64,000 nt of DNA from Rubrolithibacter danxiaensis (GCF_047272945.1 NZ_JBKOPS010000003.1:1-64000), one strand, 5' to 3'; counted from the stretch's first letter, positions 38,021 to 47,441 are shown. The notes: generated from the sequence alone by a model not told the origin. Numbers and translations: made by a program.

Positions 38021-38478
38021 TCGTCGGCAAATGAGTAATATCCTTCTGCTGAAATAATCACATGATCCAATACTGCAATATCAAGCAAATTACCGCCGTT
38101 AATAATCTTTCTGGTTAACTGAATGTCCGCATCACTTGGCTTCAAATTTCCTGAAGGATGGTTATGAGATAAAATGATGGAACTTGCACAGGCTTTTAGC
38201 GCAGCGCTGAATATTACTTTTGGATCTGCTATGGTTCCGGCCATTCCGCCTGTTGAAATTTCATATACACCCAGCACTTTATTGCCCCGGTTCAGCAGCA
38301 GGATCTTAAACTGTTCTACAAACTCTATTTTACTTTCATCCCAGCATGCGGCTAAAAGTTGATAAACTTCTTTGGAACCGGATACTTTAGGACGCTCTGA
38401 AGCTTTGACTTTAGTTTTATAAACCAGTTCAACTTCTGCAACCCTGTACATGCCTGAAATACTCATTACATTTTCCAT
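38008..38478 (-). CDS. radC: RadC-family JAMM protein
   Basis: 156 residues with the JAMM metal motif SHNHPSGNLKPSDAD (about residues 103-117). The family lacks a proven repair role and is common on mobile elements, where anti-defence functions are suspected. The N-terminal UPF0758 helix-hairpin part of chromosomal RadC is missing, as is typical of ICE versions. A structured region precedes it (38524-38630), and a hairpin terminator overlaps its stop codon. Confidence 0.88.
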   Translation of the reverse strand: MENVMSISGMYRVAEVELVYKTKVKASERPKVSGSKEVYQLLAACWDESKIEFVEQFKILLLNRGNKVLGVYEISTGGMAGTIADPKVIFSAALKACASSIILSHNHPSGNLKPSDADIQLTRKIINGGNLLDIAVLDHVIISAEGYYSFADEGLI

Positions 38479-38523
38479 AATTCAATGATTTAAAAGTTTA
38501 AAAATTAATTATGGATGCTATGC

Positions 38524-38630
38524 AGGCATAGGGCAATAAAGCCCAAGAGGCAAACGAATAAATGAGGGCCTTTGAGGGCAGGGAGCGTGTTTATGCGGGA
38601 AGCTCTTGGACGCTCAGCAGCCCTGTGCCT
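38524..38630 (-). promoter_or_regulatory. Structured leader upstream of the RadC-like gene
   Basis: AGGCATAGGGC (38524-38534) pairs with GCCCTGTGCCT (38620-38630). Inside it CCAAGAG (38543-38549) pairs with CTCTTGG (38603-38609), and smaller hairpins are nested within. The multi-branched layout suggests a structured RNA leader or a folded single-strand signal. Confidence 0.5.
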
Positions 38631-38670
38631 AACTTTGTGAAATGATTAATGCTTAAATTCTATATTATCT

Positions 38671-38889
38671 TTAAAAAAATGGTAATTGTAAGGCTGTGTA
38701 CAACGAGCCGAAAGCTATTAAAGCTCTCGCCACTAAACCAATCATGCCCTCTATTCCTCTTGTAATAAGAGCTTGTTCATAGGAATGGAATAGTTCTATT
38801 CCTGTTATAGACCTTCTGTTAAACCTGCGTCTGTTAATAATATACTTTAAACCGAATCCGATGATTAATAAAACGACTCCTATTGTCAC
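38671..38889 (-). CDS. Small membrane protein
   Basis: 72 residues with two hydrophobic segments (TIGVVLLIIGFGLKYI and ARALIAFGSLYTALQL). The start codon is GTG. The spacing to the preceding gene is 12 bases, so they share an operon. Function unknown. Confidence 0.6.
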   Translation of the reverse strand: MTIGVVLLIIGFGLKYIINRRRFNRRSITGIELFHSYEQALITRGIEGMIGLVARALIAFGSLYTALQLPFF

Positions 38890-38901
38890 GGCTAATACTG
38901 G

Positions 38902-39279
38902 TTAAGGGTTAAATAGTAAATCAACTGCTTGAGTAAATTTTTTATTTGTGTGCTGCCGGTTGGTTGTATAAACCGTGAGGCAATGTACCATGTACATAGC
39001 CAGGTAACCGTTAAACAACTGCTCGGCGAAGAGCAACGATCTGTTGTTTAATTTATTCGCGTATTTATTGATTTTGCTGTCAACCTCTGTCAACAGGGAA
39101 AGCCAAAAGTCAAACCCGAACAAACCGTTCTCCCATCGTTCCCGATGTTGCTGTTCCTGCTCTTTCACGGTTATGCTCATGTTACAAACAAAGGCAAGTA
39201 AAGAGGGTATTTCCTCGGGGAATAGGTCGTGCAGCAGTTTTGCTTTTTCTATATTGGTTAAATTATTAAGCGGTTTCAT
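38902..39279 (-). CDS. Conserved ICE protein of unknown function
   Basis: 125 residues, helical, no signal peptide. Sequence such as LTNIEKAKLLHDLFPEEIPS and FDFWLSLLTEV gives strong coding character. The gene lies between DUF932 and the small membrane protein in what I take to be the leading region. I recall similar proteins in related ICEs but no function. Confidence 0.7.
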   Translation of the reverse strand: MKPLNNLTNIEKAKLLHDLFPEEIPSLLAFVCNMSITVKEQEQQHRERWENGLFGFDFWLSLLTEVDSKINKYANKLNNRSLLFAEQLFNGYLAMYMVHCLTVYTTNRQHTNKKFTQAVDLLFNP

Positions 39280-39306
39280 GATAGATATCTTCAGGTAAAA
39301 GAATAG

Positions 39307-39334
39307 GGATGAGCGAAATAATAATCGCTCATCC
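39307..39334 (-). terminator. Hairpin after the DUF932 gene
   Basis: GGATGAGCGA and TCGCTCATCC pair perfectly over 10 bases with an 8-base loop, 7 bases past the DUF932 stop. The following T-run on the minus strand is broken (CTATTCTTTT), so termination may be partial. Confidence 0.55.
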
Positions 39335-39340
39335 GAAAAG

Positions 39341-40408
39341 TTAATTCAGCACTAAGGCAGAAGCACCGTGAATAGCGAATTCTTCACAGAGATTGAATGC
39401 AGATTGTGTTCGCATCTGCGCTATACCTCCAAGTAAGATTGATTTCAATTTGGCTTCATCATCCCTGTACTTCCTCACATTCTGAAAGTATCCGGTAACG
39501 GAATTGTAGGCTCCAAATAAAGTACCTTCCGTAGTTTCCAATAGCTGCGAGGGATTACTCATCGCATATTCGAAAGCATCACTACACATATTTTTGAAAC
39601 AGGTTGAAAGTTCATCTTCCTTGCCCTGTTTCAGGTTCTGTAATACTTCCTTGCTCGGTACTAATGCTAGTTGAATAAGCTTCTTTACTTCTTTGTCAGT
39701 AATATGAATCTTAGCCCATTCGTTGAAGATGCTTTCAAGATTACCGGAAATCGAATTGGAAATACCCATTACTTTATGAGCCTGCTCTAATCGTTCCTTT
39801 GCTCTGGTTGTATGACGAATTTTGACGCTGTTAGCACGATTGTTTAATGCGGCATGAAGTGTATTGGCACAAACGATTCTAACAGGGGTAAAAGCAGCGA
39901 TTATACTTCCGCTGCCATCGTGAGAAGTAGTCAGAAAAAGGTACTTTTCTATCAGGTCGTCTTTGCCAACCCGAATATAATCCGGAAGTTTCGCTGTAAT
40001 AAAAATACGTTCTCCTTTACCTAATGCGCCAGCAGTTTCATAGAGAATTCCGCTGCCGGAAACGATGCTGTCGAAAAAAGAAAAAGCATCCCGGTTCTGA
40101 ACGATTTCATAATCTTTTCCAACAACTCCTAATACAGAATTATTATCCGTTCTCACAGTTGCATAATAATCCGGAACATTGAGGGCGCTTTCAGTTGATT
40201 CAATTCCAGTTTCACTTATCTGCAAATCATTTCCTTTGGTAAATAAAGGTGATTTCACGACTTCGTAATCCAGTCCGGCATATTCTATCGCTTCGGCACT
40301 TGTTGGGTAATCGGATACAATTTGTCCTAATCCATGCCATGCGTTTTCCTTTACACTGAAGAAGCTGTGTTTGCCGGTTTGGCCGTTGAAATTTATATTG
40401 TGTGGCAT
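39341..40408 (-). CDS. DUF932 (LGT_TIGR03299) protein
   Basis: 355 residues with the family opening (HSFFSVKENAWHGLGQIV, SAEAIEYAGLDYEVVKSP) and the later VRIVCANTLHAAL block. Members are carried by phages, plasmids and ICEs; the role is unknown, although links to replication or anti-defence have been proposed. It follows the damaged ssb gene in the same direction. Confidence 0.88.
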   Translation of the reverse strand: MPHNINFNGQTGKHSFFSVKENAWHGLGQIVSDYPTSAEAIEYAGLDYEVVKSPLFTKGNDLQISETGIESTESALNVPDYYATVRTDNNSVLGVVGKDYEIVQNRDAFSFFDSIVSGSGILYETAGALGKGERIFITAKLPDYIRVGKDDLIEKYLFLTTSHDGSGSIIAAFTPVRIVCANTLHAALNNRANSVKIRHTTRAKERLEQAHKVMGISNSISGNLESIFNEWAKIHITDKEVKKLIQLALVPSKEVLQNLKQGKEDELSTCFKNMCSDAFEYAMSNPSQLLETTEGTLFGAYNSVTGYFQNVRKYRDDEAKLKSILLGGIAQMRTQSAFNLCEEFAIHGASALVLN

Positions 40409-40443
40409 TGTATTTAAATTAAGTGGTGATTAAAATGAGTTGA

Positions 40444-40843
40444 TTAGAAAGGCAAGTCATCTGCCTCGGTTGAGTTTATTGCATCTGCTGAGTAATTAGT
40501 AGAGGGTTCGTCTTTATTTTCTGCTCTTTCTTTCGCAAAAGCAAGTAATTTCAAATCATTGACATGAAAAGTGAGGGAGCCGGCTGCCGCGCCCTGTGAG
40601 TTGACACATAGCATTCAAGCCCACAAGTCCATACAATTGCACTAATGTTCTCTTTTTAAGCCATTTGGCCGCTTTTACGTTTAGCCAGTACGAGCAGTTG
40701 ATATACGTCGTGATCTGCCTGATTTCATCACTATCTTTCGGTCTGTAGCTGTCGTTTATGGCGATACTGAAATGAACCACCTGTCTTTCATCTTTTAATG
40801 TGTTAACTTGTGCATTTGCGGTTAATCTTCCTGTGATTTCCAT
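40444..40843 (-). pseudogene. ssb: Single-stranded DNA-binding protein gene with a frameshift
   Basis: The frame from ATG 40843 reads as SSB (MEITGRLTANAQV, QVVHFSIAIND, KRTLVQLYGLVGLNA) but stops at 40556 after 95 residues. From about 40610 a second frame continues the family sequence (NSQGAAAGSLTFHVNDLKLLA) and ends in the acidic tail EADDLPF at a stop at 40446-40444. A net single-base gain near 40603-40613 explains both. If repaired it would be about 132 residues. A sequencing error is the alternative. Confidence 0.8.
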
Positions 40844-41312
40844 AGTTGAACTTTTTAAGTGAATACTGATTTTGTTATCTCTATTCCCTTTTAGTCCGTC
40901 TGCCCCTCAAAAAAGCTGTTTTTCAAAAGAAAAAACGAAAAAAAAGAAAGCTCATAAAGTGTGTTCGCAGAAAGCCAAAAGGAAACGGAATAAGTCCCGC
41001 AGGGTGGATAAGGTGGAGGAACGAAGCCTTATCCATTATGCCGTAGTCTTTTGGCTGTATCTAATCAGCTAAAAGCACTACGGACACAAACTTCGCTGCC
41101 CTTTTTATCCGTTTCGATTGAAAAACAGTTATTAAGTCTATTCTTATTAACTCTTATAAAACCTATGCAACTGAAAGATTCCGTTAGGGATAGTAATGGA
41201 AGCCCATAATGAAATGAGGACTTAGAATGGATAGCCCGGCCCGAGGGAACAGAAAAACTAGAATCTAATATCCAATCTCTTGCAATGGCAGCAATTTCCT
41301 TAATTTGCATAA
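40844..41312. other. Gene-free stretch with two strong hairpins upstream of ssb
   Basis: Reading frames here are rich in Lys/Arg and end FWLYLIS, and I do not believe they are coding. The hairpins at 41006-41083 are the main content. The right end must also carry the promoter of the ABC gene on the plus strand. Confidence 0.5.
41006..41083 (-). promoter_or_regulatory. Two adjacent hairpins, candidate single-strand promoter or RNA leader
   Basis: Hairpin A: GGATAAGG (41006-41013) with CCTTATCC (41027-41034). Hairpin B: CCGTAGT (41041-41047) with ACTACGG (41077-41083), continued inwards by CTTTTGGCTG with CAGCTAAAAG around an 8-base loop, about 17 pairs with one bulge. They lie 163 bases upstream of ssb, first gene of the leading-region series on the minus strand. 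Confidence 0.55.
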
Positions 41313-43160
41313 ATGAATTGGAAGCGGATTTTTAATAAGAAACCGAAAGAAACACCGCAATTAACTTTTAAGGAACGTCTAAGTGCATTAAAAAACCTGC
41401 CCGAATTTTTCAAGCTGGTCTGGCAAACCAGTAAATGGATGACAATCACAAATGTTGTTCTTCGCATTGTAAGATCTGCGCTGCCTTTGGCAATGTTGTA
41501 CGTTGGAAAGCTGATTATTGATCAGGTGGTGCAGCTAAATCAGAATCATGAAGGTTATTCAACCCAACATTTGTGGCAGCTGGTTGCTCTTGAATTTGGT
41601 CTGGCTGTGTTATCAGATGCTTTAAGTCGTGGAATTACTCTGATGGATAGCCTGCTTGGCGACCTGTTTTCTAATCACACCTCTATTAAGATCATGGCTC
41701 ATGCGGCTACCCTGGATTTAGATCAGTTTGAGGACTCGGTGTTTTATGATAAACTTGAACGTGCCCGGCAGCAAACGGTTGGACGTACGGTATTGCTATC
41801 TCAAGTAATGACGCAGGTTCAGGAACTGATTACGATGGGCTTTCTTGCAGTAGGTTTAGCAGCATTTAATCTTTGGCTCATCGTGCTGCTGTTAATTGCA
41901 ATTATTCCTGCCTTTCTTGGTGAATCCTATTTTAACAATCAAAATTATGCTCTTACCCGCCGACAGACTCCTGAACGCAGAGAATTGGACTATTTTCGCT
42001 ATTTGGGAGCAAGTGATGAAACAGCCAAAGAAGTAAAAATATTTGACCTGTCTGGTTTCATCATTGATCGCTTCCGGAACTTATCTACTAAATTCTATCA
42101 GGATAACCGGCATTTAGCCATTCAAAGGTCTTCATGGGGAACTCTATTTACCGTACTTGGCAGTGCTGGATATTACGCCGCCTATGTGTTCATTATTGTT
42201 AGAGCTATTAATGGACTTATTTCTATTGGTGATCTGACTTTTCTTGCAGGTTCCTTCCGCCAGTTAAGAAGTCTGCTGGAAGGAATTTTAACGCGGTTTA
42301 CTTCAGTGTCGCAAGGAGCAATTTACCTTCGTGATTTTTTTGACTTTTTTGAGATCAAACCCAAAATTAAGGATTCAACTCACCCCAAGCCTTTTCCTAA
42401 TCCTATCAAACAAGGCTTTACATTTGAAGATGTAGGTTTTAAATATGTCAACTCCGACAGATGGGCGAATCGCCATTTAAATTTCACCCTTAATCCTGGA
42501 GAAAAGCTTGCCTTGGTAGGTGAAAACGGTGCCGGCAAAACTACACTGGTAAAACTACTGGCTCGATTGTATGATCCAACTGAAGGCCGAATTTTATTAG
42601 ATGGTGTGGATTTAAAAGAGTATGATTTGAATGAACTTAGGATGCAGGTCGGTATTATTTTCCAGGATTATCTGCGATATCAAATGACCATTGCACAAAA
42701 TATTGCTGTCGGAAATATCAAAGAAAAGGAGAATGATGATCTTATTATTCGTTCGGCCAGGCAAAGTCTCGCTGATGTTTTAGTTGAAAAACTGCCGGGA
42801 AAATACCAGCAGATGCTTGGCAAACGGTTTTATCAGGGTATAGAGCTTTCGGGTGGAGAATGGCAGAAAGTAGCGCTTGCAAGAGCATATATGAAGGACG
42901 CACAATTACTCATTCTTGATGAACCGACATCCGCATTAGATGCCAGGGCTGAATATGAAGTATTCCAGCGTTTTGCAGATTTAACAAAAGGTAAATCAGC
43001 AGTCCTTATCTCACACCGTTTTTCTACGGTTCGTATGGCCGATCGTATTTTGGTGTTGGAAAAAGGCCGGTTGATCGAAATCGGAAGCCATGAGGAATTA
43101 CTCGCACAGAAAGGACGTTATGCTGAATTGTTTGATTTGCAAGCAATGGGATATCGCTAG
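41313..43160 (+). CDS. ABC exporter, fused permease and ATPase
   Basis: 615 residues. The first half has membrane helices of the exporter type, and the second half is the ATPase with Walker A GENGAGKTT (about 403), signature LSGGEWQKVALARA (about 512), Walker B LLILDEPTSALDA and the switch His in LISHRFS. It likely works as a homodimer that exports a peptide, lipid or drug. It is the first cargo gene and stands alone, so the substrate is unknown. Confidence 0.9.
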   Translation: MNWKRIFNKKPKETPQLTFKERLSALKNLPEFFKLVWQTSKWMTITNVVLRIVRSALPLAMLYVGKLIIDQVVQLNQNHEGYSTQHLWQLVALEFGLAVLSDALSRGITLMDSLLGDLFSNHTSIKIMAHAATLDLDQFEDSVFYDKLERARQQTVGRTVLLSQVMTQVQELITMGFLAVGLAAFNLWLIVLLLIAIIPAFLGESYFNNQNYALTRRQTPERRELDYFRYLGASDETAKEVKIFDLSGFIIDRFRNLSTKFYQDNRHLAIQRSSWGTLFTVLGSAGYYAAYVFIIVRAINGLISIGDLTFLAGSFRQLRSLLEGILTRFTSVSQGAIYLRDFFDFFEIKPKIKDSTHPKPFPNPIKQGFTFEDVGFKYVNSDRWANRHLNFTLNPGEKLALVGENGAGKTTLVKLLARLYDPTEGRILLDGVDLKEYDLNELRMQVGIIFQDYLRYQMTIAQNIAVGNIKEKENDDLIIRSARQSLADVLVEKLPGKYQQMLGKRFYQGIELSGGEWQKVALARAYMKDAQLLILDEPTSALDARAEYEVFQRFADLTKGKSAVLISHRFSTVRMADRILVLEKGRLIEIGSHEELLAQKGRYAELFDLQAMGYR

Positions 43161-43630
43161 GAACTGATTCAATGATCGAAAACACGTTAACTCTGCAAAT
43201 TATGATTTAAGAAAACAGTCGTTTGTTTGTAAGCCAGTCGGCTATTATGGCTTCCTTTCATTTAACAGTTCGATTAACATGACTCGTGAGACTGTCGCTC
43301 ATAGCTTCCCTTTACCTCAAATTCCTGCTCCTTCTCAACTATGATTTGAACTAACAAGTACGATCTATGATTTCTTCCGATTACTATTTTTATAGTATTT
43401 GTAAAAGATTATAAAAACTTTACCTACTAAGTAGACGCGATACTAAAAATAGTCTAAAATAGCCGTTTGAATTAGCATGCTAAATTAATGGCATTGTTTC
43501 GTGAACCATCATACAAAACTATTCAAGTCATGCCCATCCTCATTTTTTATTCCAACCATTGCAAGCAGTATCAAAAACATAACTTAAGAAATAAAGTATT
43601 TCTTTATAACTTTTAATAAATAACTTTCTT
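43161..43630. other. Gene-free stretch between ABC exporter and Crp-type gene
   Basis: AT-rich with no coding frame recognised on either strand and no strong hairpin. It separates two cargo modules. Confidence 0.4.
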
Positions 43631-44203
43631 ATGGATATATCAGAATTAATCTCAGTGCTTTCCGGTATAGTCCCCCTGTCCAGTACTTTAATAGAACGAA
43701 TAAAAAGTATTCTAAAAGAGGAGCTTTTCCCTAAAAAGCATGTGTTGTTAAGAGAGGGACAAACCGAAAAACGTATCTACTTCATTAAGGAGGGATTTGC
43801 ACGAGCATACTACTTCAAAGACGGAAAGGAATACACCTCTTGGTTCTTGGGTAAAAACGATATCATGATTTCTGTTTACAGCTTTTATTCACGCAAGCCA
43901 GCCATAGAAACAATAGAACTGTTAGATGATTCTATTTTACAATCTATAAGCTATGAGGATCTTCAAACTATCTATCAAGACTTTATTGAATTTAATATCG
44001 TTGGAAGAATTCTAACAGAAAAGTACTACGTAAGCTCTGAAGAAAGGGCAATTAATCTAAGAGCATTGTCAGCTGTAGAAAGATATCATGAACTATTGAA
44101 AAACTATCCCGAAGTAGTGCAAAAGGCGGAATTAAAGCAAATTGCCTCTCATCTCGGAATAACCCCTGAAACACTAAGCCGAATAAGAGCAAAGCGATAT
44201 TAA
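43631..44203 (+). CDS. Crp/Fnr-family transcription regulator
   Basis: 190 residues. The N-terminal cyclic-nucleotide-binding fold (KHVLLREGQTEKRIYFIKEGF, GKEYTSWFLG) precedes a C-terminal helix-turn-helix (LKQIASHLGITPETLSRIR). Iron-sulphur Cys residues are not present, so it is not a true Fnr. This type is common in Bacteroidota. It lies 140 bases upstream of the lipoprotein gene and could control it. Confidence 0.9.
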   Translation: MDISELISVLSGIVPLSSTLIERIKSILKEELFPKKHVLLREGQTEKRIYFIKEGFARAYYFKDGKEYTSWFLGKNDIMISVYSFYSRKPAIETIELLDDSILQSISYEDLQTIYQDFIEFNIVGRILTEKYYVSSEERAINLRALSAVERYHELLKNYPEVVQKAELKQIASHLGITPETLSRIRAKRY

Positions 44204-44343
44204 AGTAACAGAAGCAACTTCTCAGCTTTCACAAAAAACATTTTCCTTAAACACCCTACTTATACATCTGTTCTCTGAAACAGTAACTTACTGTTTCTAA
44301 ACCAATTCATTATTAATTACTATAAACCTTCAATAATTATTTC

Positions 44344-45708
44344 ATGACTAATCAAATAAAGCGGGTATTAATAATAGTAGGTTTTTTTACCGCTATAATC
44401 TTTGGATGCAAAAAGGAGGAAATCAGGAAAAATAAAGATCCCATTGGTAACAATGACAGTTTAATAACAGTTAGTGAGGTGAAAAAATATATTTCAGAAG
44501 AAGTATTGAAGGAAACTAAAGTATCTTCTATACATGAAGAAAATTTTATAAAACAGCTTTCCAGTGCAATAGATTGGCCAAGTCTTCTTTCAGTTGACAA
44601 TGGAAAAGCACTATTGGGAAATTTAGAAGGAGCAGTTCAAAAAAACAAGTTAAATACAGGATTTAAAAAAGCTTTTTTTTACAAAAACAAGCAAGGAAAA
44701 ATAGAGGTGAGATTCATTGAGGTAATTCCGGATCTATGGCATCTTTGGAAATACCAGGGAATAAATGTAAAGCACTTTTCAGGCGAAGTCTTTGTACTAA
44801 ACAAGAAGCACGAACTGGAAAGTGGGATAACTGTACAGGATGGTGTGGTTAAGGGAATAATAAAACCAACTAAGTCCGATGATAAAAATGCTAACCCTGA
44901 AGTAAAGACTTTAGTTTGTTCGTGGTACTCAGCGAACTATATAAGTCAATATGGCAGATATTGGTATCCTGTTGTATACGAATATCAAGTTTGTAATTAC
45001 TTTTCAGCCCCCGTGAGTTATACCGGTTATACCTATGGAGGTGCCTTTACAAGTTTTAATCATGGCAGTGGCCGCACTACTGGAAAAAGTTCAATTCCAA
45101 TTCCCTTTCTTCCAGGACGTGGAGATCCCAAAATTACTGATATAAGAAATTACACTAAATGTTTTGGGAATGTTTTGGCAAATTCCGCTCCTCTTACAAT
45201 TACTGTCTATGTGCAGGAGCCGGATTATGGAGTTAACAGCTCGTCTGGTTTAGTCAATGGAATCGGCCACGTCTGTGTCGGTCTTTCAAATGGTAAAACA
45301 ACACAGGTAATAGGGTTTTATCCTGGTGGAGGCCCTGTATCGCTTATCTCAAATCAATTTGTTTATAGCGCTTTAAGAGACAATGGAACGGGCAACTTTC
45401 ACTATACAGTTTCGTCCTCTTACCGTGTATCTCCAGGTCAGTTCAATTCTGCTATAAATTTTTTAAATTCTTTCTCACCAAACACCTATACTTATAATTT
45501 GTATGAGAGAAATTGTTCTAACTTTGTATATGACTTATGTAAAACTTCAGGAATAAATCTACCTTCCAGTAACGCAAGTGGACCCACAGATAGATCCCCT
45601 GGCCAATTGGGAAAAGATTTAAGAAATGTATATAACTCTACAGGCAATAACAGTATCAATCCTAACGGTGGTACTGCTCCGAAAAGTTCTGGTCCCTGTT
45701 CTAATTAA
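44344..45708 (+). CDS. Lipoprotein with permuted NlpC-like His/Cys domain
   Basis: 454 residues with a lipoprotein signal (FFTAIIFGC). The N-terminal 190 residues are an unrecognised extension. The C-terminal part contains GIGHVCVGL (His309) and later RNCSNFVYDLC (Cys391). His before Cys is the order found in circularly permuted NlpC/P60, LRAT-like peptidases or lipases, whose catalytic pair is one His and one Cys. Low-complexity Ser/Asn/Gly follows. The stop codon overlaps the ATG of the next membrane protein gene (TAATG). It could be a cell-wall amidase, lipase or antibacterial effector; which is unknown. Confidence 0.7.
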   Translation: MTNQIKRVLIIVGFFTAIIFGCKKEEIRKNKDPIGNNDSLITVSEVKKYISEEVLKETKVSSIHEENFIKQLSSAIDWPSLLSVDNGKALLGNLEGAVQKNKLNTGFKKAFFYKNKQGKIEVRFIEVIPDLWHLWKYQGINVKHFSGEVFVLNKKHELESGITVQDGVVKGIIKPTKSDDKNANPEVKTLVCSWYSANYISQYGRYWYPVVYEYQVCNYFSAPVSYTGYTYGGAFTSFNHGSGRTTGKSSIPIPFLPGRGDPKITDIRNYTKCFGNVLANSAPLTITVYVQEPDYGVNSSSGLVNGIGHVCVGLSNGKTTQVIGFYPGGGPVSLISNQFVYSALRDNGTGNFHYTVSSSYRVSPGQFNSAINFLNSFSPNTYTYNLYERNCSNFVYDLCKTSGINLPSSNASGPTDRSPGQLGKDLRNVYNSTGNNSINPNGGTAPKSSGPCSN

Positions 45709-46094
45709 TGTCTATGACAAAAATTAAATTAATTACGGCTTTTCTGTACTTAATAATTCTTGGCTATTATGGAGAAACGTTTGGAACTCTACCGCAAATG
45801 GCTGGGATGTTTATTTCTTTTGCATCAGGAACAGTATTAGGTATGGTAAACACGCTTTTTCAATTGATAGCTTTGATATTCTTAGTATATACCGCTATAG
45901 CACGTCCTTATTACCGAAACGAGAAATCATTATACCTCTTCTGCCTTTTTATATTTGGAATTAATGCCATTGCCCATCTTTTCGTGCTTCAGTCTGTCAC
46001 ATTGATTACAGCCGTATTATCCGTCACAACTGTTATCCTTTTCTTTTTTTCTATCGGAGCCTACGGAAAGACCGTTTTAAAAGCTCATTCCTGA
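45708..46094 (+). CDS. Four-helix membrane protein coupled to the lipoprotein
   Basis: 128 residues with about four hydrophobic segments (ITAFLYLIILGYYG, GTVLGMVNTLFQLIALIFL, YLFCLFIFGINAIAHLF, ITAVLSVTTVILFFF). It begins inside the stop codon of the lipoprotein gene, so translation is coupled. A small multi-helix protein paired with a secreted hydrolase is what a membrane immunity protein would look like, but no family is recognised. Confidence 0.75.
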   Translation: MSMTKIKLITAFLYLIILGYYGETFGTLPQMAGMFISFASGTVLGMVNTLFQLIALIFLVYTAIARPYYRNEKSLYLFCLFIFGINAIAHLFVLQSVTLITAVLSVTTVILFFFSIGAYGKTVLKAHS

Positions 46095-46232
46095 GGTTTT
46101 TTACTAAATAAGTTTTCCAATCTGTGTTTTTATACGAATGGATTTCTTGACTATTATCAATTGCGTTATAACTTGTCATTAGGAAATTTACTTGGTATTG
46201 AGGTATAGCTTTTACTGAAGAAATTTCTAAAA

Positions 46233-47441
46233 ATGCAAAACGGATATTGCTTAGAGTGGCTGGAAACTTTAGTTAACTTGACCCTTAGCCCTACCCGACT
46301 TAACCTATCCAAAATTTCTAATGATCAGATTCTCCACTTGCAGTCAACAATAGCTGAGGAAACTTTAAATTATCAGCTTCAGCTCACGAAGGATATCTTT
46401 AGCTTATTGGATGAGAATAAAATTAACACCCTAGTTAACCAGTATTATTCCAATCTGATCTTTCTTGTTAATCAGGCTTACGAAAATAAACAGAAGGTAT
46501 CCTCAAAGAATAAAGAGTTAAAAGAACTTTATAAAACTCTCATTTTCAACATTGAAAATCTGTTGGAATTTATTGAAACTCGATTTTCCAACTATCTGAG
46601 TTTAAACAAACCAGTACCCTTTACATATCTTACAATAATTAAAAAGCAATTATTCGAGAAAATAGATCGATTAAAGAAGAGCCTGGTACCTAAAGTCGAC
46701 AATAAAGATCTCTCAGATCTTCTTTTAGAACAGTTTTATTCATTTGCAATTGGAACTAAAAGCAATCCTAAAATAACTTTTCGTGAAGTTGTATATCATA
46801 AGGAACTCGTGCAAGAGTTAGAGAATTTGGTTAATTTAGGAGAAGAACAGAATATTTATATTCCCCTAAACCAATTGCTAATAAGCTTAAATTTCAACAG
46901 TACACGCTACCTGAACTTTCTAACAAAGAGAATTGCTGGGAAAATTAATGAGCTGCAGAACATTTCTGAAAAGCTGGAAAAATTGCTCTGGTATTTTAAG
47001 AATTTAAACCAGGTTCATAGTAAACCGAACGTAATTCTAAATCCGGGGTACGGAGATCTGAAGACAGAATTAAGTAACTGGTTCTCACAGGAGATTTACT
47101 ACTTGGAGAAGAAGTTGCATTTATCCATCATACCATTGCAGAATGAAACAGCGGATTTAAAATCTTCCGTTTCTGCCCAAAAGGAAAAAACTAAAGTCTT
47201 ATGTATTTTGTCATCTGATCAAATGGCGCTTATCCTGCGGGCTGCCGACGAGCTTAAAATTTTAATGGCTCGTTCCATGAGCGACGTTTTTAAAACTATT
47301 GTCCCCCATCTTTCTACCCCTTATAAAGAAAATCTTTCCGTAGATTCTATGCGCAGCAAATCCTACAGTGCCGAAGAAAGAGATAAAGAGATAGCAATTC
47401 AAACGCTTGAGCATATTATTAAGAAAATAAGTGAGTATTGA
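46233..47441 (+). CDS. RteC-like regulator of conjugation (tentative)
   Basis: 402 residues, mostly helical, with coiled-coil-like stretches. The C-terminal part (LCILSSDQMALILRAADELKI, VPHLSTPYKENLS, SKSYSAEERDKEIAI) resembles RteC-type proteins of CTnDOT-like elements, where RteC controls excision. The position upstream of the tra genes supports this. The N-terminal two thirds match no recalled domain. Confidence 0.55.
   Translation: MQNGYCLEWLETLVNLTLSPTRLNLSKISNDQILHLQSTIAEETLNYQLQLTKDIFSLLDENKINTLVNQYYSNLIFLVNQAYENKQKVSSKNKELKELYKTLIFNIENLLEFIETRFSNYLSLNKPVPFTYLTIIKKQLFEKIDRLKKSLVPKVDNKDLSDLLLEQFYSFAIGTKSNPKITFREVVYHKELVQELENLVNLGEEQNIYIPLNQLLISLNFNSTRYLNFLTKRIAGKINELQNISEKLEKLLWYFKNLNQVHSKPNVILNPGYGDLKTELSNWFSQEIYYLEKKLHLSIIPLQNETADLKSSVSAQKEKTKVLCILSSDQMALILRAADELKILMARSMSDVFKTIVPHLSTPYKENLSVDSMRSKSYSAEERDKEIAIQTLEHIIKKISEY

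Noticed and set aside
40872..41310. Open frames of 66 and 81 codons on opposite strands upstream of ssb
   Set aside because: The composition (Lys/Arg runs) and the hairpins inside them point to non-coding DNA.
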